A stretch of 64,000 bases of DNA from DATFQI01 sp963816955 (lineage in GTDB: Bacteria; Actinomycetota; Thermoleophilia; Solirubrobacterales; Solirubrobacteraceae). Shown one piece after another: positions 15,174-26,974 of this stretch. Below the pieces are notes generated by a model. It had not been told where the DNA came from. It was given only the letters and a program-made list of their open reading frames with translations, and made no database searches. How positions within the stretch are numbered: position 1 is the stretch's first letter; the number at the start of each line of letters is the position of its first letter. A program made the position numbers and the translations under genes. The stretch covers positions 372,001-436,000 of the forward strand of contig CAWFME010000004.1 in NCBI GenBank assembly GCA_963816955.1. The letters run 5' to 3'.

Positions 15174-18089
15174 ATGCCGCTGACACTCGTCACCGGGCCC
15201 GCGAACGCCGCCAAGGCCGGCGTCGTGCTCGAGCGCCTGCGCGCGCTGCGCCGGCACGACCCGCTGCTCGTGGTGCCCACGTCGGCCGACGTGGACCACT
15301 ACCGGCGCGAGCTGGCGGCGGCCGGGATCGTGTTCGGGGCCGAGGTGCTGACGTTCCGGCGGCTGGTCGGGGAGATCGCCGCGGCCGCCGGGGTGCACGG
15401 GCGCCCGCTCGGATCGGTCGCGCGCGACCGCGTGGTGCGCGCTGCGGTCCTCGACACGCGGCTGAAGGTGCTGGCGGCGTCAGCACGCGCACCAGGCTTC
15501 ACGGCGGCGGCGGGCGACCTGTTCGCCGAGCTCGGCCGCTGGCTCGTCACGCCGGCCCGCTTCACGCGCGCGCTGCGCGGCTGGGCCGAGGCGCCCGCGC
15601 ACGCCGAGGAGCTGGCCGCGCTGTACTCGGCCTACCACCGGCGGCTGGAGGGGCTCGGCCGCCGCGACGAGCAGGGGTACGCGCGCGCGGTCTTGGACGC
15701 GCTGCGCGAGCGGCCCGCCGCCTGGGGCGGGCGGCCGGTGCTGCTGTACGGCTTCGACGACCTGGACCCGCTCCAGCTCGACGCGGTCGAGACGTTGGCC
15801 GGGCGCGCGGAGTCCGAGGTGTGGGTCGCGCTGCCCTACGAGGCCGGGCGCGCCGCGTTCGCCGGCCGGGCCGCCACGGTCGAGCTCCTGAAGCCGCTCG
15901 CCGACCGCCACCTCGAGCTCGACGACCGCTCGGAGCACTACGCCGCCCCCGCGCGGCGGGCGCTGCATCACCTGGAGCGGCGGCTGTTCGAGGGCGGGGG
16001 CGACCCGTGCCCGCCCAACGGCGCGGTGCGGCTGCTCGAGGCGGGCGGCGAGCGCGCGGAGGCGGAGATCGTGGCGGCCGCGGTGCTCGAGCTGATGCGC
16101 GAGGGCGTGGCGCCCGACGACATCGCGGTGCTCGTGCGCGAGGGCGGAGCGGCGGTCGAGCTGCTGGCGGCCGGGCTCGCCGACTACGGCGTCCCCGTCG
16201 CGCCCGACGTGCGGGTCGCGCTGGCCCGCACGCGGCTCGGCGCCGGGCTGCTGGCCTTCGCGCGCGCCGCACTGCCGGGCGGGAGCGCCGCCGACGTGAT
16301 CGGGTGGCTGCGCACCCCGGGCAAGCTCGCCGATCCCGACGCCGCCGACGCGCTGGACGCCCGGGCGCGGCGCTCGGAGGCGGCCACGGCCGCGGACGCG
16401 CGGCGGCTCTGGGAAGGGGAGGAAGCGCTGTCCGAGCTGGACGCCCTCGCCGCCGCTGCGGCCGATAGTCCGATGGCGCTGCTGGACGCGCTGCTCGTAG
16501 AGGCGGGGCGGATCTGGACCGCGCCGCACCGCCGCCGCGCGGCCGTGCTCGGGGCGGAGGAGGCCGCGGACGCGCGCACGGCCGCCGAGCTGCGCCGCGC
16601 GGCGCGCGAGCTGCGCGCGCTCGCCGAGGCCGACCCCGAGCTGCTCGCGGGTGGCGCCGAGGAGGTGCTCGAGGCGCTCGCCGCGGTCACCGTCCGCCGG
16701 GATGCCGCGCCCGGCGGCGTGCTGGTCGCGGCCGCGCCCGCGATCCGGGCGCGGCGCTTCCGCGCGGTGTTCGTCTGCGGGCTGCAGGAGGGCGAGTTCC
16801 CGCGCCGGCCGTCGCCCGAGCCGTTCCTCGACGACGACGCCCGCACGTCGCTGGCGCGGGCGAGCGGGCTCTTCCTGCGCCGCCACGAGGATGTGCTCGG
16901 CGATGAGCGCCACCTCTTCTACGCCTGCGTCTCGCGGCCCGAGGAGGTCCTGTTCCTGTCGTTCCGCACCTCCGACGAGGACGGCGACCCGCTGCAGCCG
17001 TCGCCGTTCGTGGCCGACGTTCGGGCGCTGTTCTCCGAGGAGCTGTGGCGCGAGCGCGGCACGCGGCTGCTGGCGGAGGTCACCTGGCCGCCGGGGACGG
17101 CGCCGACCCCGCACGAGCTGCGGCGCGCGCAGGCGGCCGCGCAGCGCGTGCCCGAGCCGGCGGCGCTCGCGGCGCCCGAGTCCGAGGCCGTGCTGGCGGC
17201 GCTGGCGGCCCGCGGGCCCGAGGCCGCGCGCGGGCTGGAGACGTTCGCCGCCTGTGGCGTGCGCTGGCTCGTCGAGTCGGTCCTGCGGCCGACGCGCGCC
17301 GACCCCGATCCCGAGCCGATGCGCAAGGGCTCGCTCGCCCACGCGGTGCTCGAGACGACGCTGCGCTCGCTGAAGGAGCGCACGGGCTCGGCCCGGCTGG
17401 CGCCGGACACGCTCGAAGCGGCTTTGGCCGAGCTGGATCGGGCGCTCGGCTCCGTGCGCGCGAGCCGGGGCCGTGAGCTGGCGAGCGCCCGCGGGCGGGC
17501 GGGGCTGCGCGCGCTCGAGGAGGACCTCGTGCGCTACCTGCGCCACGAGGCCGAGACGGGCGCCGGGATGGAGCCCGAGTGGCTCGAGTGGAGCTTCGGC
17601 CGCGAGGGCGACAGCCACGGCGCGCTCGCGCTCAACGGCTCGGGCTTCTCCGTCACGGGCCGCGTGGACCGGATCGACGTCGACGGCAGCGGCACGGCCC
17701 TGGTGCGCGACTACAAGGGCAAGACGGTCCACGCCGGCGCGCGCTGGGGCCAGGACGGGCGCCTGCAGGCGGCGCTGTATGCGCTGGCGGTGCGGGAGCT
17801 GCTCGGGCTGGAGCTCGCCGGCGCGCTCTACCAGCCGATCGGCAAGGGCGACCGGCGGCCGCGCGGCTTCGTCACCGCGGGCACGCCCGGCCGCTACGTC
17901 AACGGCGACGTGGTGGCGCCCGAGGCGCTCGACGCCGCGCTGCTGGAGGCACGCGAGGCCGCCCTGGGCGCTGCGCGGGCGATGCGGGCGGGGCAGATCA
18001 GGCCGTGCGCCTCGCGCTGCTCGCCGAACGGCTGCGCCTACCCGGGGATCTGCCGGGCGGGCGAGGAGGCCCTGGAGGAGGAGGCATGA
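15174..18089 (+). CDS. AddB-type helicase-nuclease subunit with Fe-S nuclease domain
   Basis: 971 aa. The N-terminal helicase-like half has a degenerate Walker A (GPANAAKAG, no GKT/S), so it is probably inactive as an ATPase. The C-terminus is a RecB-like PD-(D/E)xK nuclease: GSLAHAVLE, GRVDRIDV and LVRDYKGKT (about 829-848). Cysteines at 694 (FAACGVRWL) and in the C-terminal block CASRCSPNGCAYPGIC (from 945) match the split four-Cys iron-sulphur signature of AddB. It processes double-strand ends with the next gene, which it overlaps by 4 bases (ATGA). Start chosen at the ATG preceding PLTLVTGPA. Confidence 0.9.
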   Translation: MPLTLVTGPANAAKAGVVLERLRALRRHDPLLVVPTSADVDHYRRELAAAGIVFGAEVLTFRRLVGEIAAAAGVHGRPLGSVARDRVVRAAVLDTRLKVLAASARAPGFTAAAGDLFAELGRWLVTPARFTRALRGWAEAPAHAEELAALYSAYHRRLEGLGRRDEQGYARAVLDALRERPAAWGGRPVLLYGFDDLDPLQLDAVETLAGRAESEVWVALPYEAGRAAFAGRAATVELLKPLADRHLELDDRSEHYAAPARRALHHLERRLFEGGGDPCPPNGAVRLLEAGGERAEAEIVAAAVLELMREGVAPDDIAVLVREGGAAVELLAAGLADYGVPVAPDVRVALARTRLGAGLLAFARAALPGGSAADVIGWLRTPGKLADPDAADALDARARRSEAATAADARRLWEGEEALSELDALAAAAADSPMALLDALLVEAGRIWTAPHRRRAAVLGAEEAADARTAAELRRAARELRALAEADPELLAGGAEEVLEALAAVTVRRDAAPGGVLVAAAPAIRARRFRAVFVCGLQEGEFPRRPSPEPFLDDDARTSLARASGLFLRRHEDVLGDERHLFYACVSRPEEVLFLSFRTSDEDGDPLQPSPFVADVRALFSEELWRERGTRLLAEVTWPPGTAPTPHELRRAQAAAQRVPEPAALAAPESEAVLAALAARGPEAARGLETFAACGVRWLVESVLRPTRADPDPEPMRKGSLAHAVLETTLRSLKERTGSARLAPDTLEAALAELDRALGSVRASRGRELASARGRAGLRALEEDLVRYLRHEAETGAGMEPEWLEWSFGREGDSHGALALNGSGFSVTGRVDRIDVDGSGTALVRDYKGKTVHAGARWGQDGRLQAALYALAVRELLGLELAGALYQPIGKGDRRPRGFVTAGTPGRYVNGDVVAPEALDAALLEAREAALGAARAMRAGQIRPCASRCSPNGCAYPGICRAGEEALEEEA

Positions 18090-21000
18090 GCGCGCCCCGC
18101 TTCACCGCCGAGCAGCGCGCCGCGATCGAGGACCGGTCGGGCTCCTCGCTGCTCGCCGCCAACGCGGGCTCGGGCAAGACCGCCGTGATGGTCGAGCGGT
18201 TCGTCGAGGCCGTGTTGCTCGACGAGGTGCCGGTCGGCTCGATCCTCGCGCTCACGTTCACGGAGAAGGCCGCCGGGGAGCTGCGCGAGCGCGCGCGCAA
18301 GCGGCTGTCCGACCTCGGCGAGGACGAGCACGCCCGCGCCGTCGACGCCGCGTGGATCGGGACGATCCACGGGTTCTGCGCGCGCGTTCTGCGGTCGCGG
18401 CCGCTCGCCGCCGGGCTGGACCCGCGCTTCACGGTGCTCCAGGAGGCCGCCGCGGGGCGGCTCGAGGCCGCCGCGTACGAGCGCGCGCTGGAGGCCTGGG
18501 TGGCGCGGCTGGGGCGCCCGGCCGTCGACCTGGCCGCCGCCTACGGCCCGGGCCTGCGCGATCTCGTGCTCGCCGCGCACGACACGCTGCGCTCGCGCGG
18601 CGCCGCGCCGCGGCTGGCGGTCCCGGCCGAGCGGCCGGCGCCGTCGCCCGAAGCGCTGGCGGCCGCGCAGGCGGTCGCGGCTCTCGAGCTCGAGGGCGCC
18701 GGCGACGGCATCCGCGTCACCGAGGGCCGCAGCGCGCTCGCCGCCTGCGAGCGGGTCCTCGCGGCCGCCGCCTCCGGCGCGGCTCCGCCCGTGCCCTCGC
18801 CGGGCGAGCTCGACGCGGCGAAGCTCGGCGCGGGCGCGAAGGCGCTCGCCACGGACGCGTGCGAGGCCTACCGGACCGCCTGGGAGGCCTACCGGTCCGG
18901 CTGCGCCGACCACCACGCGCGGGCGGCGGTGAGCCTGCTCGACGACCTGCTGGCGCGGTTCGCCGCCGAGTACGCCGACGGCAAGGCGGAGCGGGCGGCG
19001 GTCGACTTCGAGGATCTCGAGCTCGGCGTGCGCGACCTGCTGGCCGACGAGGCCGAGCGGCGCCGCTGGAGCGAGCGCTTCGCGCTGCTGATGGTCGACG
19101 AGTTCCAGGACACCAACCGGCTCCAGCTCGACCTGCTGGAGGCCCTCGAGCGCGATACCCAACCGACTTCGTCGGCGGGCACAGGCAACCTGTTCGCAGT
19201 CGGCGACGAGTTCCAGTCGATCTACCGCTTCCGGCACGCCGACGTGCAGATCTTCCGCGAGCGGCGGGCCAAGCTCGACGCCTCGCGGGTCCGCGGGCTG
19301 CGGGCGAACTTCCGCTCGGCGCCCGAGCTGCTGGACGTGCTCAACGCCGCCTTCGCGCCCGTGTTCGGCGACGCGTTCCAGCCGCTCGTCGCCGGCCGCC
19401 CGCGCGATGCCGCGCCGGTCGCCGCCGACGACGGCGAGCTGCGCCTCTTCGACCCGGACCCGCCCGCCGGCGCTCCGCCGGTCGAGCTGCTCGTCACCGA
19501 CTCGAAGAGCTGGGACGAACGCGCCGGCGAGCTCGGGCTCGGCGCGCTCGCCGAGCAGCCGTGGCGCCGGGCCGAGGCGCGCCTGGTCGCGCACCGGCTG
19601 CGCGAGGAGGTCCGCGCCGGCCGCCGCCCGGGCGACGTCGTCGTGCTCGTGCGCGCCACCGCGTCCCTGCGGCTGTTCGAGCAGGCGCTGGAGGAGCAGG
19701 GCCTGCCGACCTACGTCGTCGGCGGCCGCGGGTACTGGTCGCAGGAGCAGGTCCGCGACGGCCTCGCCTACCTCGGGGCGCTCGCGAACCCGCGCGACGA
19801 GCTCGCGTTCTACGGCGCCCTCGCCTCCCCTTTCTGCGGCGCCGGAAGCGACGCGCTCGTCCTGCTCGCACAGGCCGGCCGCGAAGGTGCCCGGGGCCCG
19901 TGGGCCGCCCTCCGCGACGGCGGGCCCTGGGCCGACGCAGTACCCCGAGAGGAAAGAGAGAAGCTGGAGCGGTTCGCGCGGTTCTTCGCGGGCGAGCGGG
20001 CGCGGGCCGAGCGGCTCCCTCCCGAGGCGCTGCTCGAGCGGGCGATCACGGCGACCGGGTACGACCTCGCGATCCTCGCCCGTGCGGGCGGCGAGCGGCG
20101 GCTGGCGAACCTGCGCAAGCTGATGCGGCTGGCGCGCGAGTACGAGCACTCGGAGGGGCGCGACCTGCGGGGCTTCTTGGACTTCGCGGCCACGCAGGAC
20201 CTCGCCGAGGCGCGCGAGGGCGAGGCGGCGCTCGAGTCCGACGGGCTGGACGCCGTGCGGCTGATGACGATCCACCGGGCCAAGGGCCTCGAGTTCCCGG
20301 TCGTGTGCGTCGCGGACCTCGGGCGGCTCGGCGCGGGCGGCCGGCCGCGGCTGCTGATCGGCGCCGACGGCGCGGTCGGCCTGCGGCTGGCGCCGCTCGG
20401 CGGCGGCGACGCGGTGCCTGCCCTCGCCTACGACCGGCTGGCCGCCGAAGAGGACCGCGCGGACGCCGAGGAGGAGCGCCGGCTGCTGTACGTGGCCATG
20501 ACCCGCGCCCGCGAGACGCTGATCCTCTCCGGGGGCACCGACACCGGTCGCTGGCCCGAGCCGCGCCCCGGAGGCGCGCCGCTGGACTGGATCGTGCGCG
20601 CGGTCGCCGGCCGGCCGCACGAGCTCTTCGCACACGCGACCGACCACATCCTCGAGCGCACCTGGGACGGCCGTGCCGCCCGCATCCGCTGCGCGCTCAA
20701 CGCGCCGCACACCCTGGGCGCCGTCATGCCGCGCTCGGCGCTGCGGCCCGAGGACGTCCCGCGGCCGGGGGCGCCCGCGACCGCGCTGCCGAAGGCGCCG
20801 AAGGTGATGCCGGCGCCGCCCGTGCGCGCGCGGGTGGGCGGGCCTTCATCACAGCGGCTCTCCTACACCGCCCTGCAGGCCTACGCGCGCTGCGGCTACC
20901 GCTTCTACCTCCAGCGCGTGCTCGGGCTGCCGGACGAGCCGCCGCCGCCCCCGCTCGAGGCGCCCGAGCAGGAGCGGGAAGGGCTCGACCCGCTCGTGCG

Positions 21001-21663
21001 CGGCGGGCTCGCGCACACGCTGCTGGAGTCGATCGACTTCTCGCGTCCCGAGCCGCCCGACGCCGAGACCGTCGCCGCGGTGGCCGAGCGCAGCGGCGTC
21101 GCGGTGTCGGCGGGCGACGTCGAGGACCTGCGGGCGATCGTCGGCGCGTTCGCCTCCTCGCCGTTGTGCGAGCGCCTCGCCGCCGCGACCGCCGTTCGCC
21201 GTGAGGCCGGCTTCGCCTTCTCGCTCGAGCCGGGCGGGGGCGGGTCGCTGGTCAACGGCTTCGTCGACGTGATCGCCACGGAGCCCGGCGGCGGGCGGCT
21301 GATCGTCGACTACAAGACCGACCGCCTGGACGGCGCCGACCCGGCCGAGGTGCTGGACCGCGACTACGCCACCCAGCGGGTCGTCTATGCGCTCGCGGCC
21401 CTGCGCGACGGCGCCCCGCGCGTCGACGTCGCCTACTGCTTCCTCGAGCGCCCGGGCGAGCCCGTCGTCCGCGGCTACACGGCCGCGGACGCCGACGCGC
21501 TCCAGGAACAGGTCGTCTCGCTCGCCCGCGGCGTGCTCGATGAGCGCTACGAGGTCACCGACCGCCCCCACCGCGAGCTCTGCGCCACTGCCCGGGGCGC
21601 GCGGCGCTGTGCTCGTGGCCGGAGGAGCGCACGTTGGCGCCCGCCGGCGCGGCCTCTCGCTGA
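18086..21663 (+). CDS. AddA-type UvrD-family helicase-nuclease; one-base frameshift near 21588
   Basis: About 1192 aa if corrected. Active helicase: Walker A AGSGKTAVM (about 27-33), Walker B LLMVDEFQDTN (about 334), motif VI LYVAMTRARE (about 800). The C-terminal nuclease has GFVDVIA and LIVDYKTDR (about 1059-1080). YARCGYRFY near 935 has a Cys in the position of the first Fe-S ligand. Adding one base near 21588 restores ELCATCPGRAALC and a stop at 21661-21663, completing a four-Cys set. As given, the frame runs on to 22018 through unrelated sequence. Coupled to the AddB-type gene. Confidence 0.9.
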
Positions 21664-21683
21664 GGGCGCGAACCGGGATCGGC

Positions 21684-21728
21684 CGAGTGGCATCTGCGTT
21701 CCCGTCAAGGGAACGGAGGTGCCACTCG
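21684..21728. terminator. Large stem-loop between convergent genes
   Basis: The outer arms CGAGTGGCA/TGCCACTCG (9 bp) enclose an inner GTTCCC/GGGAAC stem with a 5-base loop, separated by an unpaired internal loop. Located between the addA-like stop and the YihY stop, it probably terminates both transcripts. No T-tract follows. Confidence 0.55.
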
Positions 21729-21751
21729 AGCTCGCGGGGTGGCCGGCGCCC

Positions 21752-22701
21752 CTAGTCCTCGGCCGGCTCCTTGGGCGGCAGGGGCGGGCCGTCGTAGCCG
21801 TCGGAGAGGTGGGGCGAGCGGCGCAGGTCGATGACCGCGTTGAGCTCCGCGCCGAACAGGAGCACGACGTTGGACACCCACATCCACACGAGCAGGATCA
21901 CCATGCCGGCGAACGCGCCGTAGGTGGCCTGGTAGGAGCAGAAGTTCGCGACGTAGAAGAAGAACGCCAGCCGAGGCGAGCAGCGTCGCGAGCACCCCGA
22001 ACATCGCGCCCGGGGTGATCCACTGGAAGCGGCGGATCTCCACGTTGGGCGCCGCGAAGTAGACGACGGCGTAGATGAGGATCATCGCCAGGAGCGCCGC
22101 GGGCCAGCGGGCGTAGCGCCAGACCGCGGCGGTCGTGTCTCCGAGCCCGATCAGGCTGAAGACGAACTCCGACAGCGCCCCGCCGAGGAACACGAGGACG
22201 GCCGTCACGAGCACGAGCGCGAGCACCACGACCGTCCAGCCGATGTCGTGGGCCTTGTGCTTGACGAAGCAGCGCCCCTCGTCGACCCGCCAGATCACGT
22301 TCAGCGCCCGCCCGACGGCGCCGAACGCCCCCGAGGCCCCGTAGAGGGAGGTGGCCATCGCGAGCACGAGCGCGGTCAGCGCGGTGCCGCGGTTCTCCTG
22401 CGCGCCCTCGAGCGCGCCCGTGACCGCGTCGATCGTCTCGCTCGGCGCGCCGATCGAGATGAGGAAGCTCGCGGCGTCGGAGATCAGGCCCTGCTGGCCG
22501 AAGAAGCCCAGCAGCGCCACGCCGAACAGCAGCGCCGGGGAAGAGCGAGAGCAGCGCGTAGTAGGTCAGCGCGGCCGCGTGGTCGGTGACCTGGTCGCGC
22601 TGGAAGCGCGCGAAGGCGCGCTTGAAGTCGCCCACCTGGATCGCGGGGCCCGGCCGGCCGTCGCGCACGACGGCGGCGAGCGACCCGGAGTCGGCTCCCA
22701 T
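21752..22701 (-). CDS. YihY/BrkB-family membrane protein; two apparent one-base insertions
   Basis: About 315 aa if corrected. The reading moves frame near 22538 (within CCCCGGCG, after LTYYALLSLFP) and again near 21973 (TCGG, after LLAS). Each switch is repaired by removing one base, giving LSLFPALLFGVALL and ASLAFFFYVANFCSY. The corrected protein has six membrane helices and a short charged C-terminus (KEPAED), as usual for YihY. Function is poorly known; family members are proposed inner-membrane transporters. Start ATG at 22701. Confidence 0.85.
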
Positions 22702-22772
22702 GCCTTATGGGTTCCCGCGGCGGGCGGGGGCTACTCCAGCTAGTCCTGGGGTGGTTCCCGGCCCCGGAGGGC

Positions 22773-22788
22773 GCGCCCCACGGGGCGC
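22773..22788 (-). terminator. GC-rich hairpin after the ANTAR gene
   Basis: GCGCCCC and GGGGCGC arms separated by two bases form a tight hairpin about 10 bases past the stop at 22798. No T-tract. Confidence 0.4.
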
Positions 22789-22797
22789 GGAGGTGGG

Positions 22798-23432
22798 CTA
22801 ATCCTGCGCGGCGCGGGCGGGCAGCAGCGCGTGGCCGTCGACGACCGCCTGGGCGACGTCCACCACGCGGCGGTTGTGGGCGCGGGCGTGGTCGCGCAGG
22901 CGCGCGAACGCGTCCTTGTCGTCGACCCCGTGGCGCTCCATCAGGATGCCCTTGGCGCGCTCGATCACCGCGCGCCGCTCCAGCGCGCTCTCGAGCTGAG
23001 CGACCTTCTCGTTGAGCCGCGCGGCCTCGCGGTAGCGGCGGATCGTGACCTCGATCGCCGCCTGCACCTGCTGCGGGTCGTCGGACTCGACATAGGCGGA
23101 GATGCCCGCGCTCGGCCGCCCGCGCGACGAAGTCCACGTCCTCGCGGCCGCGGATCTGGGCGATCACCGGGCCCGGAGGCGGTCTCGACGGCCTCGGCGA
23201 TCAGCGCGAGCGCGTGGTCGTCGTCCCGGTGGAAGACGACGATCGTGAGGTCGGGGTCCTCCCGCACGATCAGATCGCTCGCCTCCTTCACCGAGACGGC
23301 GAACGGGGTGACGTCGTGACCGAGCCCCTGGAGCACGCTTCCGAGGTGGCGCAGCGCCGCTTCGTCCTCGTCGGCGAGCAGGACGGTGAGGTTGGTCTCG
23401 TGACGCGTTCCGACGGCGGGAGTGGAGCTCAT
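22798..23432 (-). CDS. ANTAR-domain response regulator; two apparent one-base insertions
   Basis: About 210 aa if corrected. The N-terminal receiver-like domain (LTVLLADEDEAALRHLGS) has the acidic residues but no clear phospho-acceptor Asp at the usual site (LTIVVFHRDDD instead). The C-terminal ANTAR RNA-binding domain is typical: ERRAVIERAKGILMERHGV with a trailing three-helix bundle. Frame breaks lie near 23172 (GGGCCCGG) and 23112 (CGCGGGC); deleting one base at each restores SGPVIAQIRG and ERGISAYVES. ANTAR proteins act by antitermination on nascent RNA. Divergent from the sigma factor. Confidence 0.85.
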
Positions 23433-23624
23433 GCAGCCGCGTCCTCGCGCGCAATACAATGGGAGATGCCGAGGTCCAGCCTCTTGCCTGCGGCACCACG
23501 GCGCCCGAGCCACCCGGCGCTGCATTGCCGCTGCACGTTGATGACGGGGTTGGGAATCATCGGGGAACAACCGAGCCTGCCCGGAGCAGGCCAACAATCT
23601 ACCGACCGGAGGGCGCAGGCCCAG

Positions 23625-24407
23625 GTGGTCACGACCGAGGATCGCGCGTCGCGCTCGCGCGAGGATCGCCGCTTGCTCGTGCAGTACCACGAGGGCGGCG
23701 ACGCCGCGGCGCGCGACGCGCTGGTCGAGCGCTTCCTGCCGCTGGCCCGCCAGCTCGCCCGCCGCTACCAGCGCGGCGGGGAGCCGCTGGACGACCTCGT
23801 CCAGGTCGCCTCGCTCGGCCTGCTGAAGGCGATCGACCGCTTCGACCCGCAGCGCGAGACCGCGTTCTCGTCCTTCGCCGTGCCGACGATCCTCGGCGAG
23901 CTCAAGCGCCACTTCCGCGACAAGGGCTGGTCGGTCCGCGTGCCGCGCGACCTGCAGGAGCTCGCCGTCAAGGTCGACCGCGTCGGCGACCAGATGGGCC
24001 GCGAGCTGGGCCGCGCGCCCACCCCCGCCGAGATCGCCGAGACGATCGGCGTCTCCGCCGAGCAGGTGCTCGAGGCGCGCGAGGCCGCGGGCGCCTACCG
24101 CGCGGTCTCGCTGGACCGCCCGCGCGACGACGACGACGACGACGGCGCGGGCATCGCCGACGCCGTCGGCATCGACGACCCGGGCTTCTCCGTGGCCGAG
24201 GACGCCGCCACGGTCGAGCGCCTGATGCGGATCCTCACCGACCGCGAGCGCGAGGTGCTGCGCCTGCGCTTCGAGGAGGACCTCACGCAGTCGGAGATCG
24301 GCGTCCGCGTCGGCGTCTCCCAGATGCACGTCTCGCGCCTGATCCGCCAGTCCGTCGCCCGCCTGCGCGAGCTGGCGGAATCGGACGGCCGCGCGCCCGA
24401 CTCCTGA
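23625..24407 (+). CDS. RNA polymerase sigma factor, SigB/SigF/SigG type
   Basis: 260 aa, alternative sigma factor. Region 2 includes EPLDDLVQVASLGLLKAIDRF and FSSFAVPTILGELKRHFRD. Region 3 and region 4 follow, with a C-terminal HTH (TQSEIGVRVGVSQMHVSRL). An acidic Asp-rich loop lies between regions 3 and 4. The GTG at 23625 has GGAGGG 11 bases upstream; an in-frame ATG at 23541 would add an unstructured leader. It is one of three paralogues here and would be expected to be controlled by the kinase/STAS proteins downstream. Confidence 0.92.
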   Translation: MVTTEDRASRSREDRRLLVQYHEGGDAAARDALVERFLPLARQLARRYQRGGEPLDDLVQVASLGLLKAIDRFDPQRETAFSSFAVPTILGELKRHFRDKGWSVRVPRDLQELAVKVDRVGDQMGRELGRAPTPAEIAETIGVSAEQVLEAREAAGAYRAVSLDRPRDDDDDDGAGIADAVGIDDPGFSVAEDAATVERLMRILTDREREVLRLRFEEDLTQSEIGVRVGVSQMHVSRLIRQSVARLRELAESDGRAPDS

Positions 24408-24483
24408 CGCCGAGCTGGCGCGGCACGCGCGGGCATGGCAATGTTGCGCGACAGGGACTGGACAGCGGCTGTAGGCTGCGCGC

Positions 24484-24497
24484 TGGAACCGGTTCCA
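24484..24497. promoter_or_regulatory. LacI-family-type operator
   Basis: Perfect 14-base palindrome TGGAACCGGTTCCA, 38 bases before the ATG of the sugar-ABC ATPase. The sequence has the central CG and symmetry of LacI/GalR-family operators, including the TGG...CCA form seen in actinobacterial carbohydrate regulators. Repression by a LacI-type regulator encoded elsewhere is inferred. Confidence 0.65.
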
Positions 24498-24535
24498 CCT
24501 GGGGTTCAGAGGAGAGAGAGGAGAGGGGAGACCGG

Positions 24536-25771
<1,236 letters not shown>

Positions 25772-25775
25772 CCGG

Positions 25776-26974
25776 CTACGCGAACACGGGAAACGCCCTC
25801 CAGGCCTCATAGGCCGGGCGTTTCACCGTGCTCGGGTACGGGTCGAGCAGGCCGCAGTCGAAGTTGGGATCGGCGTAGAGCAGGTACTGGGCGAACATCG
25901 CCACGCCGGCCCCGGCCCGTCGGCGCGCTCGTGCAGCGCCCAGGCGTCGCGCAGGCACTTGGCCTGCGCCTCGCGCGCGTCCTCGCCCGGGTACAGGCGC
26001 GGCATCTGCGACAGCCGCGCGCCGCCCTCGGTGACGAACACGGTCGGCGCGACGCCCTCCGCGTGGCCGTCCCAGCGCCCCCGCAGCAGCGCGCGGATCG
26101 CCTGGGTGCGGGTCGACGTCTGGCGCTTCTCGACGTCGGTGTAGTTGTGATGCGACCACGCCTGGCCGGGGTGCGGGCGGTAGCCGATCGCCTCCAGCTC
26201 GTCGAGCAGCGCGGGCACGAACTCGCTCCAGCGCGTGTAGCGCTCGCTCGAGCGCGCGTCGTCGTCGCTGATCGAGGGCGCGTAGAGCATCGTCGAGTGC
26301 GCGTGGCGCGCCGAGATCTCCTGCGCGGTCGCCAGCAGCCGCGCGACCTCGCGCGCGACCCCAGGCTGCGGCCACAGCTGCAGGTTCGGCTCGTTGACCA
26401 GCTCGAACCCGTCGACGCGCGGGCCGGTCTCGCGCCCCGCGTGGTAGCGGTCGTGCAGGAAGGCGAAGAACCCCGCCCAGGCGCTGCCCGGCCCGTAGGC
26501 GTCGTCGGGCAGCCGGTACTCCATCGCCTTCCCCCGCGGCGAGGGCTCGAGGTCCACGGTCCCGTTGGCCCAGCGCGGGAAGCGGTAGGGCATCAGCAGC
26601 ACGCGCAGCCCGAGCGCACCGGCCAGCGCGATCTGCTCGTCGAGCGCCTGGAGCTTCCAGAACGCCGGGCTCAACGGGTCGTCGGGCGCGTGGTCGGCGC
26701 TGGGCTGCAGGCTCGGCCAGTCCGCCCACATGCGGATCCAGCGGGTGCCGGTGTCGGCGAAGTAGCCGCGGTTGCCGGCGGCCCGCAGGTCCTGCGCCGA
26801 GCCGGGCTCGATCACCCCGCCCGGCCCGATGTCGATCAGCTTGCGCAGCGGCTTCGGGACCGGCGGCGCCGCCGCGCCGGGCCCGCGGCCGCCCGCCCAG
26901 GCGCCCGCCCCCGCCGCCGCGGCGGCCAGCACCGCGGCCCCGCCGAGGAACTGCCGTCGGCTCGAGCGCTCCAC
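25776..26974 (-). CDS. Tat-exported glycoside hydrolase-like protein; one-base frameshift near 25918
   Basis: About 399 aa if corrected. The Tat signal SSRRQFLGGAAVLAAAAAG is followed by a TIM-barrel resembling GH5/GH39-type clan A hydrolases. FELVNEPNLQLW has the Asn-Glu acid/base pair, and VFVTEGGA has a candidate nucleophile Glu. Adding one base near 25918 (in GACGGGCC) joins HERADG to GVAMFAQYLLYAD and a stop at 25776-25778. The GTG start abuts the stop of the upstream gene. Substrate unknown. It faces the sugar-ABC ATPase. Confidence 0.82.

Noticed and set aside
18038..20710. Very long minus-strand frame opposite the AddA-like gene
   Set aside because: Composition (Arg/Gly/Glu, no domains) is a shadow of the sense gene; no start context.
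21664..22018. Extended C-terminus of AddA-like protein to 22018
   Set aside because: Residues after 21588 read through the terminator and the antisense of YihY; correction of one base gives a natural end.
23541..23627. ATG at 23541 as sigma-factor start
   Set aside because: Adds 28 residues without homology; GGAGGG before the GTG at 23625 fits better.
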